Assembly (NCBI RefSeq): GCF_024397975.1 | Contig: NZ_CP073745.1 | Location: 1,514,501 to 1,578,500, forward strand | Direction: 5' to 3' | Length of the DNA stretch: 64,000 nucleotides | DNA from: Bacterioplanoides sp. SCSIO 12839 | GTDB taxonomy: Bacteria > Pseudomonadota > Gammaproteobacteria > Pseudomonadales > Oceanobacteraceae | Shown: positions 27,816 through 37,147 of the stretch, one piece after another | Layout: each line of letters starts with the position of its first letter | Numbering within the stretch: position 1 is the stretch's first letter | Position numbers and translations under genes: made by a program | The notes under the pieces: model-generated | Told to the model about the DNA's origin: nothing | Seen by the model: the letters and a program-made list of their open reading frames with translations, nothing else | Database searches by the model: none

Positions 27816-30266
27816 TCACGTTTTTCGTTTGGTGAAGCGGGTTGCTTCGGCACTAAGCGGGTCCTCTGGCCATGGGTGTTTCGGGTAGCGGCCGCGCATT
27901 TCTTTGCGGACTTCCGGGTATGCGTTCTGCCAGAAACTGGCCAGATCCTGTGTCACGGCCAAAGGTCTTTGGGCCGGAGACAATAGATGAATCATCAGTG
28001 GAAGTTTTCCCTGCAAGACCATAGGTTGCTGTGGCACACCAAACATTTCCTGCAGTTTAACGGCCAGCACTGGTGGCGATTGCTGATAATCGATGGCGAT
28101 TCTGGAGCCGCTGCTCACTTGCCAATGTGTCGGCAATAGTTGCTCCAGCTGTTGTTGCTGGGGCCACTCAAGACGGGACAATAATGCTGATTTCAGATCC
28201 AGTTTTTTCAAGTCACGCAAATGGCGGCAGCCATTCAGGTAAGGGAGTAGCCAGGTGCTCAGCTCATCGATCAGGACTGACTCTGTCATGGCTGGAATCT
28301 CAGGAAATTCAGAGCGGAGGTATTCGCAACGCTGGCATATATTTTTGCTGGCCGTATCCCATGGTAAATCCTTTAAGTCATGGCTTTGAAAATAGTTCAG
28401 CCAGGCAATTTGCCAATCACTTTCTGTTAGTTCAGAGATGGCCTGTGAGCGCCAGATAATGCTTCCTAATTTTTGCTGTTGGCGAGCAAGTAGATGGCCA
28501 TTTTCCTGCCATTCAATAGCGATGTGATCTGCTAATAATTCCGGACAGAGCTGAATTAATTGCTCGATGTCGGCATCGGATAACTCAGCGGCTTGCCGGA
28601 TAACGGGCTTTTGGCCAGAAATATGAGCAATGGCCAACCATGGACTTCCGTTCAGGTGAGAATGGTGGGAAAGACTGACACCGGTTCCTGAAGTTAACAG
28701 GTACTGATCACTGCTGTTATGGCGCTGCCGGGCGATACGATCCGGGTAGGCAAGGGCAATGACTAATGCCAGATTTTCTGCGCAGTTATCGGGTTGCAGG
28801 GATAACGTCTTAATCCAGCCATTGGCCAGTTGTTGAGCCTGTTGATGTTGTGAGGGAGACAGTCGTCGAAAAGCCGACTCAAGGTCATCGGGCGATTGGC
28901 TCAGGCGTTCACATAATTGCAGGCGGGCAATACACAAAGCTGCCGCTTGACCAAATCCCAGTTGCTCGGCTGTTAGCAGGGCATGCCCCCAACGGGGCGA
29001 CAGACCAGATGCTGCAATGCGCTCACCGTGCTGATTCAGGCCATTTTCATCGGCATTTAACATGCCCAATTGTTGTAACAGTTGTTGCGCCCGGGATAAT
29101 GCCGCGGTTGATGGGGAAGTCAGCCAGGTGGCATCACTGGCGGAGATTCCCCAGGCGTATAACGACATCAGCAGAAACGATAAGTCACTGCGTTCGATCT
29201 CAGCACTCAAGTGTGCCGGGCGTGTTACATGGCTGCTTTCAGACCAAAGCCGATAACAATGGCCATGGGCCTGACGTCCGGCGCGGCCACGACGTTGATC
29301 CGCTGAAGCCTGCGAAATCATACTGCTGTCCAGCCGTTCCAGACCGGAACGAACATCAAATTGTTGTGTTCTTTCCAGACCGCTGTCGATCACAATACGA
29401 ACACCATCAATGGTGACCGAACTTTCGGCAATATTGGTCGCCAGAATGATTTTTCGCCGTCCGTCGCTGTCAGGTCTGAGTGCTTGTTTTTGTGCCTGAT
29501 CGGATAAGCGGCCATGTAATGGAAAAATCTGGCAGTCCGGGAAATCGCACTGTGCTAATAACGCATCAATCTCGGCAACACCGGGCAGAAACACCAGAAT
29601 ATCGCCGGGCTGTTGCTGTTTTAATATTTCGTAAATAACGCTGACGCAATGTTTGGCCAGTTCATTTTTATGCTGGCTTAAGGGCGTTGAAGGAGGGCGA
29701 TAGTGTGTTTCTACAGCAAAACTACGGCCATCGCTGATCACCACCGGTGCTGCCAACTTTTGTGCTAACGCCTGTTCGTCCAGTGTGGCTGACATCACCA
29801 GAATTTTCAGGTCATCACGGAACACCTGCTGACAATTATGTGCCAGTGCTAATCCTAAGTCAGAATGCAGATTTCGTTCATGAAACTCATCAAATATAAT
29901 CAGTCCAACGTCAGATAGTTCCGGATCCTCCAACAACATGCGTGTCAGTAATCCTTCGGTAATGACTTCAACCTGAGTGGTCTGACGGACTACACTTTCG
30001 GAACGCATCCGGTAACCCACTGTCTCACCACAAGGCTGGCCAAGTTGCTGTGCCATAAACCGTGCGGCATTACGGGTAGCGATACGGCGCGGCTCCAGCA
30101 TCAGAATTTTTTTGTCTGACAGCCAGGCTTCATCCATCAGTGCGATGGGCACGCGTGTTGTTTTACCTGCCCCTGGAGCAGCGACTAAAACAACATTGTT
30201 GTGTTGTTGCAGTTTGCCTTGAAGTAGAGGCATAACCTCATCGATGGGTAAGGACGCGTGGTTCAT
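27816..30266 (-). CDS. hrpB: ATP-dependent helicase HrpB
   Basis: Product of 816 residues, typical of HrpB. Motif I APGAGKTTRVPIALM, motif II as the HrpB variant DEFHERN (rather than DEAH), motif III MSATLD, motif V region LATNIAESSVTIDGV, motif VI QRRGRAGR, and the HrpB C-terminal domain (GRYPKHPWPEDP near the end: 'MRGRYPKHPWPEDPLSAEAT' is diagnostic). HrpB is a DEAH-family RNA/DNA helicase whose cellular role is poorly defined in most bacteria. It is transcribed alone, divergent from a small basic protein gene. I saw no clear terminator. Confidence 0.95.
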   Translation of the reverse strand: MNHASLPIDEVMPLLQGKLQQHNNVVLVAAPGAGKTTRVPIALMDEAWLSDKKILMLEPRRIATRNAARFMAQQLGQPCGETVGYRMRSESVVRQTTQVEVITEGLLTRMLLEDPELSDVGLIIFDEFHERNLHSDLGLALAHNCQQVFRDDLKILVMSATLDEQALAQKLAAPVVISDGRSFAVETHYRPPSTPLSQHKNELAKHCVSVIYEILKQQQPGDILVFLPGVAEIDALLAQCDFPDCQIFPLHGRLSDQAQKQALRPDSDGRRKIILATNIAESSVTIDGVRIVIDSGLERTQQFDVRSGLERLDSSMISQASADQRRGRAGRQAHGHCYRLWSESSHVTRPAHLSAEIERSDLSFLLMSLYAWGISASDATWLTSPSTAALSRAQQLLQQLGMLNADENGLNQHGERIAASGLSPRWGHALLTAEQLGFGQAAALCIARLQLCERLSQSPDDLESAFRRLSPSQHQQAQQLANGWIKTLSLQPDNCAENLALVIALAYPDRIARQRHNSSDQYLLTSGTGVSLSHHSHLNGSPWLAIAHISGQKPVIRQAAELSDADIEQLIQLCPELLADHIAIEWQENGHLLARQQQKLGSIIWRSQAISELTESDWQIAWLNYFQSHDLKDLPWDTASKNICQRCEYLRSEFPEIPAMTESVLIDELSTWLLPYLNGCRHLRDLKKLDLKSALLSRLEWPQQQQLEQLLPTHWQVSSGSRIAIDYQQSPPVLAVKLQEMFGVPQQPMVLQGKLPLMIHLLSPAQRPLAVTQDLASFWQNAYPEVRKEMRGRYPKHPWPEDPLSAEATRFTKRKT

Positions 30267-30356
30267 ATGTAAGTTTATGATGGATATTTCGCAAGACGTT
30301 AAAAAGTCGTCATGTTAGCCTATTCGGGCATTCAGGTGTGGGAAAGAGGTAATCGT

Positions 30357-30551
30357 ATGGTCGCTAAAAATTCGTCTTCAAGTGTGGTGGATTTTGCCAA
30401 GGCCAGTCAACGCCGGCGTGAAGACAAAGAGCATCAGCGTAAAGAAACTCAGGTCAATGATATACGAGAGCGTTTCGAAAAAGCGCTACCGGAAAAGAAA
30501 ACACCGGTAAAAGATTTTTTACGTAAAAAGAAGGCCAGCAAAAAACGCTAA
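30357..30551 (+). CDS. Small basic hypothetical protein
   Basis: Start chosen at the ATG at 30357, which has AGAGGT 7 bases upstream; an in-frame ATG at 30312 has no such site. Product of 64 residues, very rich in Lys, Arg and Glu: MVAKNSSSSVVDFAKASQRR then a charged helix and a C-terminal FLRKKKASKKR. It resembles short uncharacterised charged proteins of gammaproteobacteria but I cannot name a family. Its 3' end overlaps the 3' end of the convergent GGDEF-EAL gene by 4 bases. Confidence 0.65.
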   Translation: MVAKNSSSSVVDFAKASQRRREDKEHQRKETQVNDIRERFEKALPEKKTPVKDFLRKKKASKKR

Positions 30552-32794
30552 GGTGTTGTTGGGGGATTACCCGAAACCGCGTCTTTTGATTGCTGCTCAT
30601 TAAAGAGAAACATCTCAATGGAGATCGCATCCAGCGGTCGCGATAAAAAGTAGCCCTGAATACTATCGCATTGCTTTTGTTCCAGCTCAGATAGTTGTTC
30701 CTGTTGCTCGATCCCTTCGGCAATTACCTGCATATCTAGGCTGTGGCCCAGAGAAATAATGCTATCTACCAGAGCTTGTTTGCGTTTGTCTCCAATCATG
30801 TCGTCGATAAAACTTTTATCGATTTTTAATTTGTCGACCGGGAATGCGGACAGGTAGGACAAGGATGAAAAGCCGGTGCCAAAGTCATCCAGGGCAATCT
30901 GCACCTGATTGTTTTTCAGTTTCTCAAGAAAGTTCTGTGTGTCTGCCTGGTTTTGAATAAACAAACTTTCGGTAATTTCAATGGTGAGTTTGCTCGGGCA
31001 AACCTCAGCTTTCTTAATTTGGCCAAGAATATGATCGGCCAGTTCATTGTCGAAAAACTCAGCGGTTGACAAGTTAACCGATACTGAAAGATCAAAACCT
31101 AACTGGGAAAAGTGTTTAATTTGTTTTAGCGCTGCTTCCCGTACCCAATAACCAATTTCGCGGATAATGCCGGTTTTTTCAGCCAGAGGGATAAAAATAT
31201 CCGGTCGTACCAAGCCTCTGTCCGGATGATTCCAGCGCACCAGCGCTTCCAGCTGTGTGATCGAGTTACTTTTCAGATCAAGGATCGGCTGATAATGCAG
31301 TTCCAGTTCATTGCGCTCTACGGCGTGGCGTAAATCCTGATGCATTAATGCCTGATCGACGGCTTCTTGTTGCATCTCCTGAGTAAAGTGCTTGCAGGTG
31401 TTACGGCCGGCGGCCTTAGCGGCATACAATGCCTGGTCTGCGGCTTTCATCAGTTGTGAGATGGTGCCGCCGTCTTCAGGGAAACGTGCAATCCCCAGAC
31501 TGCTGGAAATACGACATTCTTTGACCTGCCGTAATTTAAATGGTTTGCTCAGATTAGACAGGCAATGTTGAGTCGTTTGCTCTGTGCGTTGGCGATCATC
31601 GCCGGAGATGATAATGCCGAACTCATCTCCCCCTAGACGGGCAAGGGTATCACCTGGATTCAGGCAATTCTTTAGCCGGTTAGCGGCCTGAATCAATAAT
31701 TCATCACCCGCATCATGGCCGTGGTTGTCATTCACTTCTTTGAAGTAGTCCAGGTCGAGAATGGCGACACTGAACGACACGTTCTTGTGATTTCCCTGTT
31801 CAATCGCCCAGGTCATGTGTTCGTAAAACAGGTTGCGGTTAGGGAAGTTGGTCAATACATCGTAATTGGCCAGATATTGAATGGTTTCTTCGGAACGTTT
31901 TCGCTCAGAAATATCACTGATCAAAGCCACACTTTTAATGATGTTGCCGTTTTTGTCATGAATTGCTGAAAAACAAATCTCGGCGGTGTAGGTTTCCTGG
32001 TTTTTGCGCTTGCCCTGAATTTCTGATGTCCAGCTACGTGATGGCGGCAGCTTGGCAATAATTTCCCGAAAGTGATCCAGTTGGTCTGGGGTGCTGACCA
32101 GAGTATCCGGAGTTTTGCCCATAACGTCTTGTTCAGAAAACCCGGTGATATGAGTGAAGGCCGGATTAACCCCAGAAATCAGGAAGTTTTCATCGGTTGT
32201 GATCATGCCCATTGGCAGGTGCTGAGCAACCAGAGTGCTGAGCTTGCCCTGGGTTTGTGCGCGACTGTGTTCGATACCAAAACGTGCCAGCCTGGAGGCT
32301 TCAAGAATCAGTACGATATCTTCAACAGAAGGAGCTTTCGGCTCGTTGTAATACATCGCAAAGGTGCCGAGCACCTGGTTATTGGCACCAAAAATGGGCT
32401 GTGACCAGCAGGCTTGCAGATTACCAATTGCAGCCAGCTCTTTGTAGGGTTGCCAGAACGGGTGGGTATTGATGTCTTCGACAACCACCAGTTCTTTGTT
32501 GTATGCAGCGGTACCACAACTACCGACACCCTGGCCAATTTCAACACCATTGATGCCATCAATATATGCTTGTGGTAACGAAGGTGCAGCACCGTGCGTC
32601 AGGCGCAATCCATCTTCACTGAGTAACAGCACAGACGCTAGACAGCCAGGTTGACGTTCCTGGATCAGGTAGCACAGTTCATCCAGCAGCGTATAAAGTG
32701 AGTGTCCGGACACCATGAGCTCCAGCAGATGGCTGTAGCGACTTAACGAAACAACAGGGTTCGGGCTTTCCGGATTGGTATGATTTGCGGACAT
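30548..32794 (-). CDS. GAF-PAS-GGDEF-EAL protein (c-di-GMP synthesis and/or hydrolysis)
   Basis: The ATG at 32794 is used; the frame extends 4 codons further to a TTG. Product of 748 residues. GAF domain about 20-170 (VGSCGTAAYNKELVVVEDIN), PAS about 185-300 (MGMITTDENFLISGVNPAFTHITGFSEQDVMG), GGDEF about 310-470 with an intact active site RLGGDEFGIIISG but no RxxD inhibitory site (NPGD instead), and EAL about 485-735 with EALVRWNHPD, NLSTAEF and DDFGTGFSSLSYL, so catalytic residues of both enzymes look complete. Soluble, no membrane segment, so the GAF and PAS domains should sense cytoplasmic signals. Net activity cannot be told from sequence. Confidence 0.92.
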   Translation of the reverse strand: MSANHTNPESPNPVVSLSRYSHLLELMVSGHSLYTLLDELCYLIQERQPGCLASVLLLSEDGLRLTHGAAPSLPQAYIDGINGVEIGQGVGSCGTAAYNKELVVVEDINTHPFWQPYKELAAIGNLQACWSQPIFGANNQVLGTFAMYYNEPKAPSVEDIVLILEASRLARFGIEHSRAQTQGKLSTLVAQHLPMGMITTDENFLISGVNPAFTHITGFSEQDVMGKTPDTLVSTPDQLDHFREIIAKLPPSRSWTSEIQGKRKNQETYTAEICFSAIHDKNGNIIKSVALISDISERKRSEETIQYLANYDVLTNFPNRNLFYEHMTWAIEQGNHKNVSFSVAILDLDYFKEVNDNHGHDAGDELLIQAANRLKNCLNPGDTLARLGGDEFGIIISGDDRQRTEQTTQHCLSNLSKPFKLRQVKECRISSSLGIARFPEDGGTISQLMKAADQALYAAKAAGRNTCKHFTQEMQQEAVDQALMHQDLRHAVERNELELHYQPILDLKSNSITQLEALVRWNHPDRGLVRPDIFIPLAEKTGIIREIGYWVREAALKQIKHFSQLGFDLSVSVNLSTAEFFDNELADHILGQIKKAEVCPSKLTIEITESLFIQNQADTQNFLEKLKNNQVQIALDDFGTGFSSLSYLSAFPVDKLKIDKSFIDDMIGDKRKQALVDSIISLGHSLDMQVIAEGIEQQEQLSELEQKQCDSIQGYFLSRPLDAISIEMFLFNEQQSKDAVSGNPPTTP

Positions 32795-32860
32795 ACACAG
32801 CGTCAACTTAAAGTATTAAGTACAGTTTAGCTGCGAATTATAAAACTTCAGTAGTTTTTT

Positions 32861-32902
32861 GAAATTCCCTGTGAATCTATTGCGGATTCATCAGGAAATT
32901 TC
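32861..32902. other. Long imperfect stem-loop downstream of the FabG-type gene
   Basis: GAAATTCCCTGTGAATC (32861-32877) and GATTCATCAGGAAATTTC (32885-32902) pair almost fully around a short loop. On the minus strand it lies 18 bases past the stop of the reductase gene, where a terminator is expected, but the bases that follow are AAAAAA instead of a T-run. It may protect the 3' end, or belong to the promoter region of the GGDEF-EAL gene. Confidence 0.5.
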
Positions 32903-32919
32903 ATTCGGCTAATCACATA

Positions 32920-34338
32920 TCAGGCGCCAACCAGAGATTGGCCACAAACACGTACAACGTTGCCAGAGACCCCTGAAGCCGCAGGGTTGGCGAAAAATGC
33001 AATGGTTTCAGCGACATCAACCGGTTTTCCACCCTGAGACAAGGAGTTCAGACGGCGTCCGACTTCCCGGGTCATCATTGGGATTGCGTCCGTCATTGCA
33101 GTTTCAATAAAGCCAGGCGCAACGGCATTGATGGTGATTTTTTTCTTTGCCAGCTCATCTGCCATAAACTGTACGTAGCCAATCACACCGGCTTTCGAAG
33201 CGGAATAGTTGGTTTGTCCAACCTGGCCAGCAATACCATTCATGGAAGAGACGCAAATGATACGGCCGCCGGCTTTGATGGTTTTTTGCTCAAACAACGC
33301 CTGATTGATACGTTCTTCTGCAGCCAGATTGATATCAATAGTCATTTGCCACCAATGCTCAGGCATGTTGACCAGTGTTTTATCACGGGTTATGCCAGCG
33401 TTATGAACGATGATGTCAGCACCACCCAGTTCTTTCAGTTTGTCTGAAATTGCCTGTGGTGCGTCTGCCGATGAAATATCTGCCAGTAGAAGGCTACCGC
33501 CGATTTCGGCCATCACACGCGCCAGGTCGGTTTCTGCGGCCGGAATATCGAGGCCTAACACCTGGGCACCATCCCGTGCCAGGGTTCGGGCAATGGATTC
33601 ACCAATACCACGTGAAGCGCCGGTGACCAGTGCTACTTTGCCAGACAGTGGTTTGTGCCAGTCTGGGTATTCGACGGTTTCTGCCTGACGAATGGTAATC
33701 ACCTGACCGTCGACGTAAGCCGATTTTGCCGACATTACAAAGCGGAAGGTGGCATCCAGGTTGCTCTCTGCGCCTTGCTCAACGTAAATAGCTTGTGAAG
33801 TTGAGCTTTTTTTGCCGATTTCTTTGGCAACGGAACGGCTGAAACCTTCGAGGGCACGCATGGCTGCGGCTTGTTCGCCGGATGTTGCCTTCAGGTGTGG
33901 GCGGCCTAAAGCCAGTACACGGCCATTGCTGTTCAGTTGGCGCATCACCGGGTTAAAAAACGTGTAGAGTTGGTCAAGATCTGGTGCATGTTGGAAGCCA
34001 GAAGCATCAAAAACCAGCGCATCAAACTTACCCGTCATATTTTTGCTGATTTCAATTGCCGTTATCTGAACCTGATTGGCTTCCGCAGCGGCGGTAATGG
34101 CAGCGGCTGTTTTTGCATTAGCTGGAAAATACACATTGGCTTTGGCATCTTTCAGGTTGCGCATAATGTCATTCAACAAGGCTGCGTCGTCACTGGCACC
34201 AATCAGCACATTACCTTCGAAATAACTGGCTTGATCTGCACGATAACGTTTTAACTCAATTGGGGTTGGTAACCCGACTGTTTTCAGTAAATTACGACCT
34301 ATATTGTTGTTCAGCAGTGATTCGTAAAAGTTGCCCAT
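32920..34338 (-). CDS. High-molecular-weight 3-oxoacyl-(ACP/CoA) reductase, FabG4-like
   Basis: Product of 472 residues, almost twice the size of ordinary FabG. The N-terminal half (1 to about 205) is a degenerate Rossmann-like domain; the C-terminal half (about 213-472) is a full SDR with ALVTGASRGIGES (NAD(P) binding), HNAGITRDKTLVNM, and the catalytic VSSMNGIAGQVGQTNYSASKAG (Ser-Tyr-Lys). This arrangement matches mycobacterial FabG4 (HMwFabG), which reduces 3-oxoacyl-CoA. It is divergent from a thiolase gene, 261 bases apart; such pairs suggest fatty-acid chain shortening or building of short 3-hydroxyacyl-CoA, as in beta-oxidation or PHA-type metabolism (inference). Confidence 0.92.
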   Translation of the reverse strand: MGNFYESLLNNNIGRNLLKTVGLPTPIELKRYRADQASYFEGNVLIGASDDAALLNDIMRNLKDAKANVYFPANAKTAAAITAAAEANQVQITAIEISKNMTGKFDALVFDASGFQHAPDLDQLYTFFNPVMRQLNSNGRVLALGRPHLKATSGEQAAAMRALEGFSRSVAKEIGKKSSTSQAIYVEQGAESNLDATFRFVMSAKSAYVDGQVITIRQAETVEYPDWHKPLSGKVALVTGASRGIGESIARTLARDGAQVLGLDIPAAETDLARVMAEIGGSLLLADISSADAPQAISDKLKELGGADIIVHNAGITRDKTLVNMPEHWWQMTIDINLAAEERINQALFEQKTIKAGGRIICVSSMNGIAGQVGQTNYSASKAGVIGYVQFMADELAKKKITINAVAPGFIETAMTDAIPMMTREVGRRLNSLSQGGKPVDVAETIAFFANPAASGVSGNVVRVCGQSLVGA

Positions 34339-34599
34339 GATGATTTCCGTCTGTCTTTTTTATAACGTTACGCTTTGTGTGCTCAGGTCAGTTGGTATGT
34401 AGGTATCACGCTGGCCCACCCATTAACGGCATAGTATATCAATATACGTTGGTTAAATTGTCTGGGAATGGGCCTGCTTGCGTCAGATCAGCCAATGCTC
34501 TGTTGACGGCCTGCTGTCTACACTGCTGCCAGGATAACAGCTTTATTTTTTGCTGTTGATTGTGTGTTGTTAATCTTACATTGATATCAGGATTCCGAA

Positions 34600-35892
34600 A
34601 TGACTCAGACCGTTCGCCGTGTCGCTATTATTGGCGGCAACCGTATTCCTTTTGCCCGCTCTAATACCATTTATTCTCATGCTTCTAACCAGGATATGCT
34701 GACGGCGGCACTGAATGGTTTGGTCAATCGTTATAACCTTCAGGGAGAAAAAATAGGCGAGTTTGTTGCCGGTTCTGTGATTAAGCACAGTCGTGATTTT
34801 AACTTGGCCCGTGAAACCTTGTTGAGTACAGCACTCGATCCAATGTCTCCGGCAACAGATATTCAGCAGGCGTGTGCAACGGGCTTACAAGCTTGTATGC
34901 AGGTTGCTAACAAAATTGCCTTAGGTCAGATTGAGGTGGGAATTGCTGGTGGTTCGGATACCACCTCAGATGCACCGATTGGTGTATCAGAAGGGTTGCG
35001 TAAAATTTTGCTGGATGTGAATCGCGCCAAAACAACCGCTGAGCGTCTTAAATTATTGGCTAAAATTCGCCCGAAACATCTGGCACCGTTAGTTCCTCGA
35101 AATGGTGAACCTCGTACCAATATGTCGATGGGCGAACATACTGAAATTACCGTTAAAGAGTGGGGCATTGCTCAGGATGAGCAGGATCAGATTGCTTTTA
35201 ACTCTCACACCAACCTTCTGAAAGCCTATGAAGATGGCTTTTTTGATGATCTGATCTCCCCATACCTGGGGCTGGAAAAAGACAACTCTGCTCGTGAGCC
35301 TAACCTGGAGAAAATGGCGACACTGAAACCGGCGTTTGATAAAAAAAGTGGTAAAGGAACGTTAACCGCCGCTAATTCTTCGGCACTGACGGATGGTGCT
35401 TCTGTGGTGTTAATGGCGTCTGAAGAGTGGGCCAAAGAACATGGTTTGCCTGTTCGTGCTTACCTGAGTTTCTATGAAACAGCGGCGGTTAATTTTGTAG
35501 GTAAAGAAGCGGAAGGTTTGTTAATGGCGCCGGCCTACGCAGTGTCAACGATGCTTGATCGTGCTGGGCTGACTTTACAGGACTTCGATTTCTATGAAAT
35601 TCATGAAGCTTTTGCCGGGGTGGTCGCGGCGACTTTAAAAGCCTGGGAAGATGAAACTTTCTGCAAAGAAAAGCTGGGTCGTGATAAACCCCTGGGTGCC
35701 ATTGATCGCAGTAAGTTAAATATCCGTGGCTCTTCTATTGCTACCGGCCACCCATTTGCAGCGACCGGCGGCCGTATTGTTTCGTCCTTGGCTAAAATGC
35801 TGGAAGAGAAAGGGTCCGGTCGTGGCTTGATTTCCATCTGTGCCGCTGGTGGTCAGGGCGCGGTGGCCATTCTGGAACGCCCGGAAGCTTAA
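34600..35892 (+). CDS. Acetyl-CoA C-acyltransferase (thiolase, FadI-like)
   Basis: Product of 430 residues; ATG at 34600 with AGGA upstream. Thiolase motifs complete: nucleophile Cys92 in IQQACATGLQACM, substrate-binding NSSALTDGASVVLM, the active-site His in YEIHEAFAGV and GHPFAATGGRIV, and the general-acid Cys in ISICAAGGQGA. The N-terminal part (AIIGGNRIPFARSNTIYSHASN) resembles FadI/trifunctional-protein beta-like thiolases rather than AtoB/PhaA. It cleaves 3-oxoacyl-CoA with CoA, or condenses acetyl-CoA. It is divergent from the FabG4-like reductase, likely with a shared control region at 34339-34599, where I found no operator I can name. Confidence 0.93.
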   Translation: MTQTVRRVAIIGGNRIPFARSNTIYSHASNQDMLTAALNGLVNRYNLQGEKIGEFVAGSVIKHSRDFNLARETLLSTALDPMSPATDIQQACATGLQACMQVANKIALGQIEVGIAGGSDTTSDAPIGVSEGLRKILLDVNRAKTTAERLKLLAKIRPKHLAPLVPRNGEPRTNMSMGEHTEITVKEWGIAQDEQDQIAFNSHTNLLKAYEDGFFDDLISPYLGLEKDNSAREPNLEKMATLKPAFDKKSGKGTLTAANSSALTDGASVVLMASEEWAKEHGLPVRAYLSFYETAAVNFVGKEAEGLLMAPAYAVSTMLDRAGLTLQDFDFYEIHEAFAGVVAATLKAWEDETFCKEKLGRDKPLGAIDRSKLNIRGSSIATGHPFAATGGRIVSSLAKMLEEKGSGRGLISICAAGGQGAVAILERPEA

Positions 35893-35915
35893 TAAGTTCG
35901 CACTCATAGAATGTA

Positions 35916-35962
35916 TTGAGCGTTATATATTGAGCGTTATATATTGAGCGTTATATATTGAG
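35916..35962. repeat. Tandem repeat, 14-bp unit, 3.4 copies
   Basis: TTGAGCGTTATATA occurs three times head to tail (35916-35929, 35930-35943, 35944-35957), followed by a partial TTGAG. All full copies are identical. It lies 23 bases after the thiolase stop and just before the DUF3301 gene. It may be a slippage product, or a short AT-rich regulatory array. Confidence 0.95.
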
Positions 35963-36087
35963 AGTGTGCGTCTGAATAAGTGTTGCTGAGAATGCGATTA
36001 GCCGTTTTCAGCAGCACTTTTTTGTTTTTACAGGCTTGTTTTTTCTTCATTTCGGTAGCATATCAAGTCACAGATATTGATTCGGAA

Positions 36088-36402
36088 ATGACTATGTTGG
36101 GCTGGATTTTCTTTTTCTCGCTGGTTGCTGTGCTGTATTTGTTCTGGAATAAACAGCAACAAGCCCGGGTACTGGCGTTGAAGGTGGTGCGTAAACACTG
36201 CGAACAACAAGGTTTACAGTTGCTGGACGATACCTTGTTGTTGGATGGTTTACAGTTGCGTAAGCGTGGTGTTGGCTGGCGACTGATTCGTTGTTATCGG
36301 TTTGATTTTTCATCGACGGGGGATGAGCGCTACTCCGGGCAGATTTACCTGGCGGGTCGTCGTGTCGAACAATTAGAGCTGGATATTCACCGTATGCACT
36401 GA
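36088..36402 (+). CDS. DUF3301 family membrane protein
   Basis: Product of about 104 residues from the ATG at 36088 (ATG at 36094 with GGAA upstream is equally likely). The reading frame is open back to a GTG at 35980, which would add a second hydrophobic segment. The short form matches the family layout: one N-terminal membrane helix (WIFFFSLVAVLYLFW), then ALKVVRKHCEQQGLQLLDDTLLLDGLQLRK and YRFDFSSTGDERYSGQIYLAGRRVEQLEL. Known DUF3301 proteins are gammaproteobacterial, about 100 residues, of unknown function. It is followed by convergent genes on the minus strand. Confidence 0.8.
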   Translation: MTMLGWIFFFSLVAVLYLFWNKQQQARVLALKVVRKHCEQQGLQLLDDTLLLDGLQLRKRGVGWRLIRCYRFDFSSTGDERYSGQIYLAGRRVEQLELDIHRMH

Positions 36403-36426
36403 ATATCCGGCTTTAAGATTTATGAA

Positions 36427-37128
36427 TTACAGCTGCATAAACTCCAATAGCCAACGACCAACACGGTCGGCATCCATGGGCTGATTTAACGTATTCATCC
36501 CTTGCTGATAACGTGATTCGCCAATGTTTTCTTTGCGCCGTGGTAATAAGCGCGCTAAATATTCTGCCGTGAATTCAGGGTGGCCCTGAAAGGCCAGGAT
36601 GCGTTGATCAATAAAAAACGCGGCATTGTCACAAAACTCACTCTGAAACAGCTTTTTGGCATTGGTGGGCAAGCGTTCTACCTGATCCTGATGGCTGTAT
36701 ATCAGGCGAATATGAGACGCGTCATCATTCAGCCAGGCCGGATGATGAATAACCTCTGTGGTATGGACACCTATGCCCCAGCCTTTTTCACTTTTGCCCG
36801 CAAATCCTCCCAGGCTGTGCGCCAGTATCTGATGGCCAAAACAGATGCCGGCAATCTTTTCTTTGCGCTCAAACGCCTGTTGTATCCAGCTGGATAATTC
36901 ACTGATCCACGGAAGAGAGTCATAAACGCCGGCTTTGGAGCCGGTAATCAGGTAGGCATCACAATCATGGGCCTTTGGCAGTTCACCGTTTTGTGCATCA
37001 TAGAAACGTATATCGGGTGTTGTACCCAGGCGTTGAAAAAAGGCGGCGAACATCTGGCCGTAAGATTGATAATCCGACAGCAAATCTTCATATAAGGTAT
37101 CTGTTTCCAGGATGCCAAGCCGTATCAT
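36427..37128 (-). CDS. Class I glutamine amidotransferase-like protein
   Basis: Start chosen at the ATG ending at 37128 (MIRLGILETDTLYEDL), because the family begins with this beta strand; the longer frame to 37245 overlaps the upstream DUF3820 gene. Product of 233 residues. Catalytic triad visible: Cys in IAGICFGHQILAHSLGG, His and Glu in FQGHPEFTAEYL. It resembles the standalone GATase family that includes GuaA-like amidotransferase domains and gamma-glutamyl hydrolases of polyamine breakdown; the substrate is not determined. It lies 19 bases after the DUF3820 gene on the same strand. Confidence 0.88.
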   Translation of the reverse strand: MIRLGILETDTLYEDLLSDYQSYGQMFAAFFQRLGTTPDIRFYDAQNGELPKAHDCDAYLITGSKAGVYDSLPWISELSSWIQQAFERKEKIAGICFGHQILAHSLGGFAGKSEKGWGIGVHTTEVIHHPAWLNDDASHIRLIYSHQDQVERLPTNAKKLFQSEFCDNAAFFIDQRILAFQGHPEFTAEYLARLLPRRKENIGESRYQQGMNTLNQPMDADRVGRWLLEFMQL

Positions 37129-37147
37129 GTCAGCTATTCCTACTGTG

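Noticed and set aside
27816-27860. Possible terminator with T-run beyond the hrpB stop
   Set aside because: T-rich and A-rich stretches are present but no stable stem is seen by eye.
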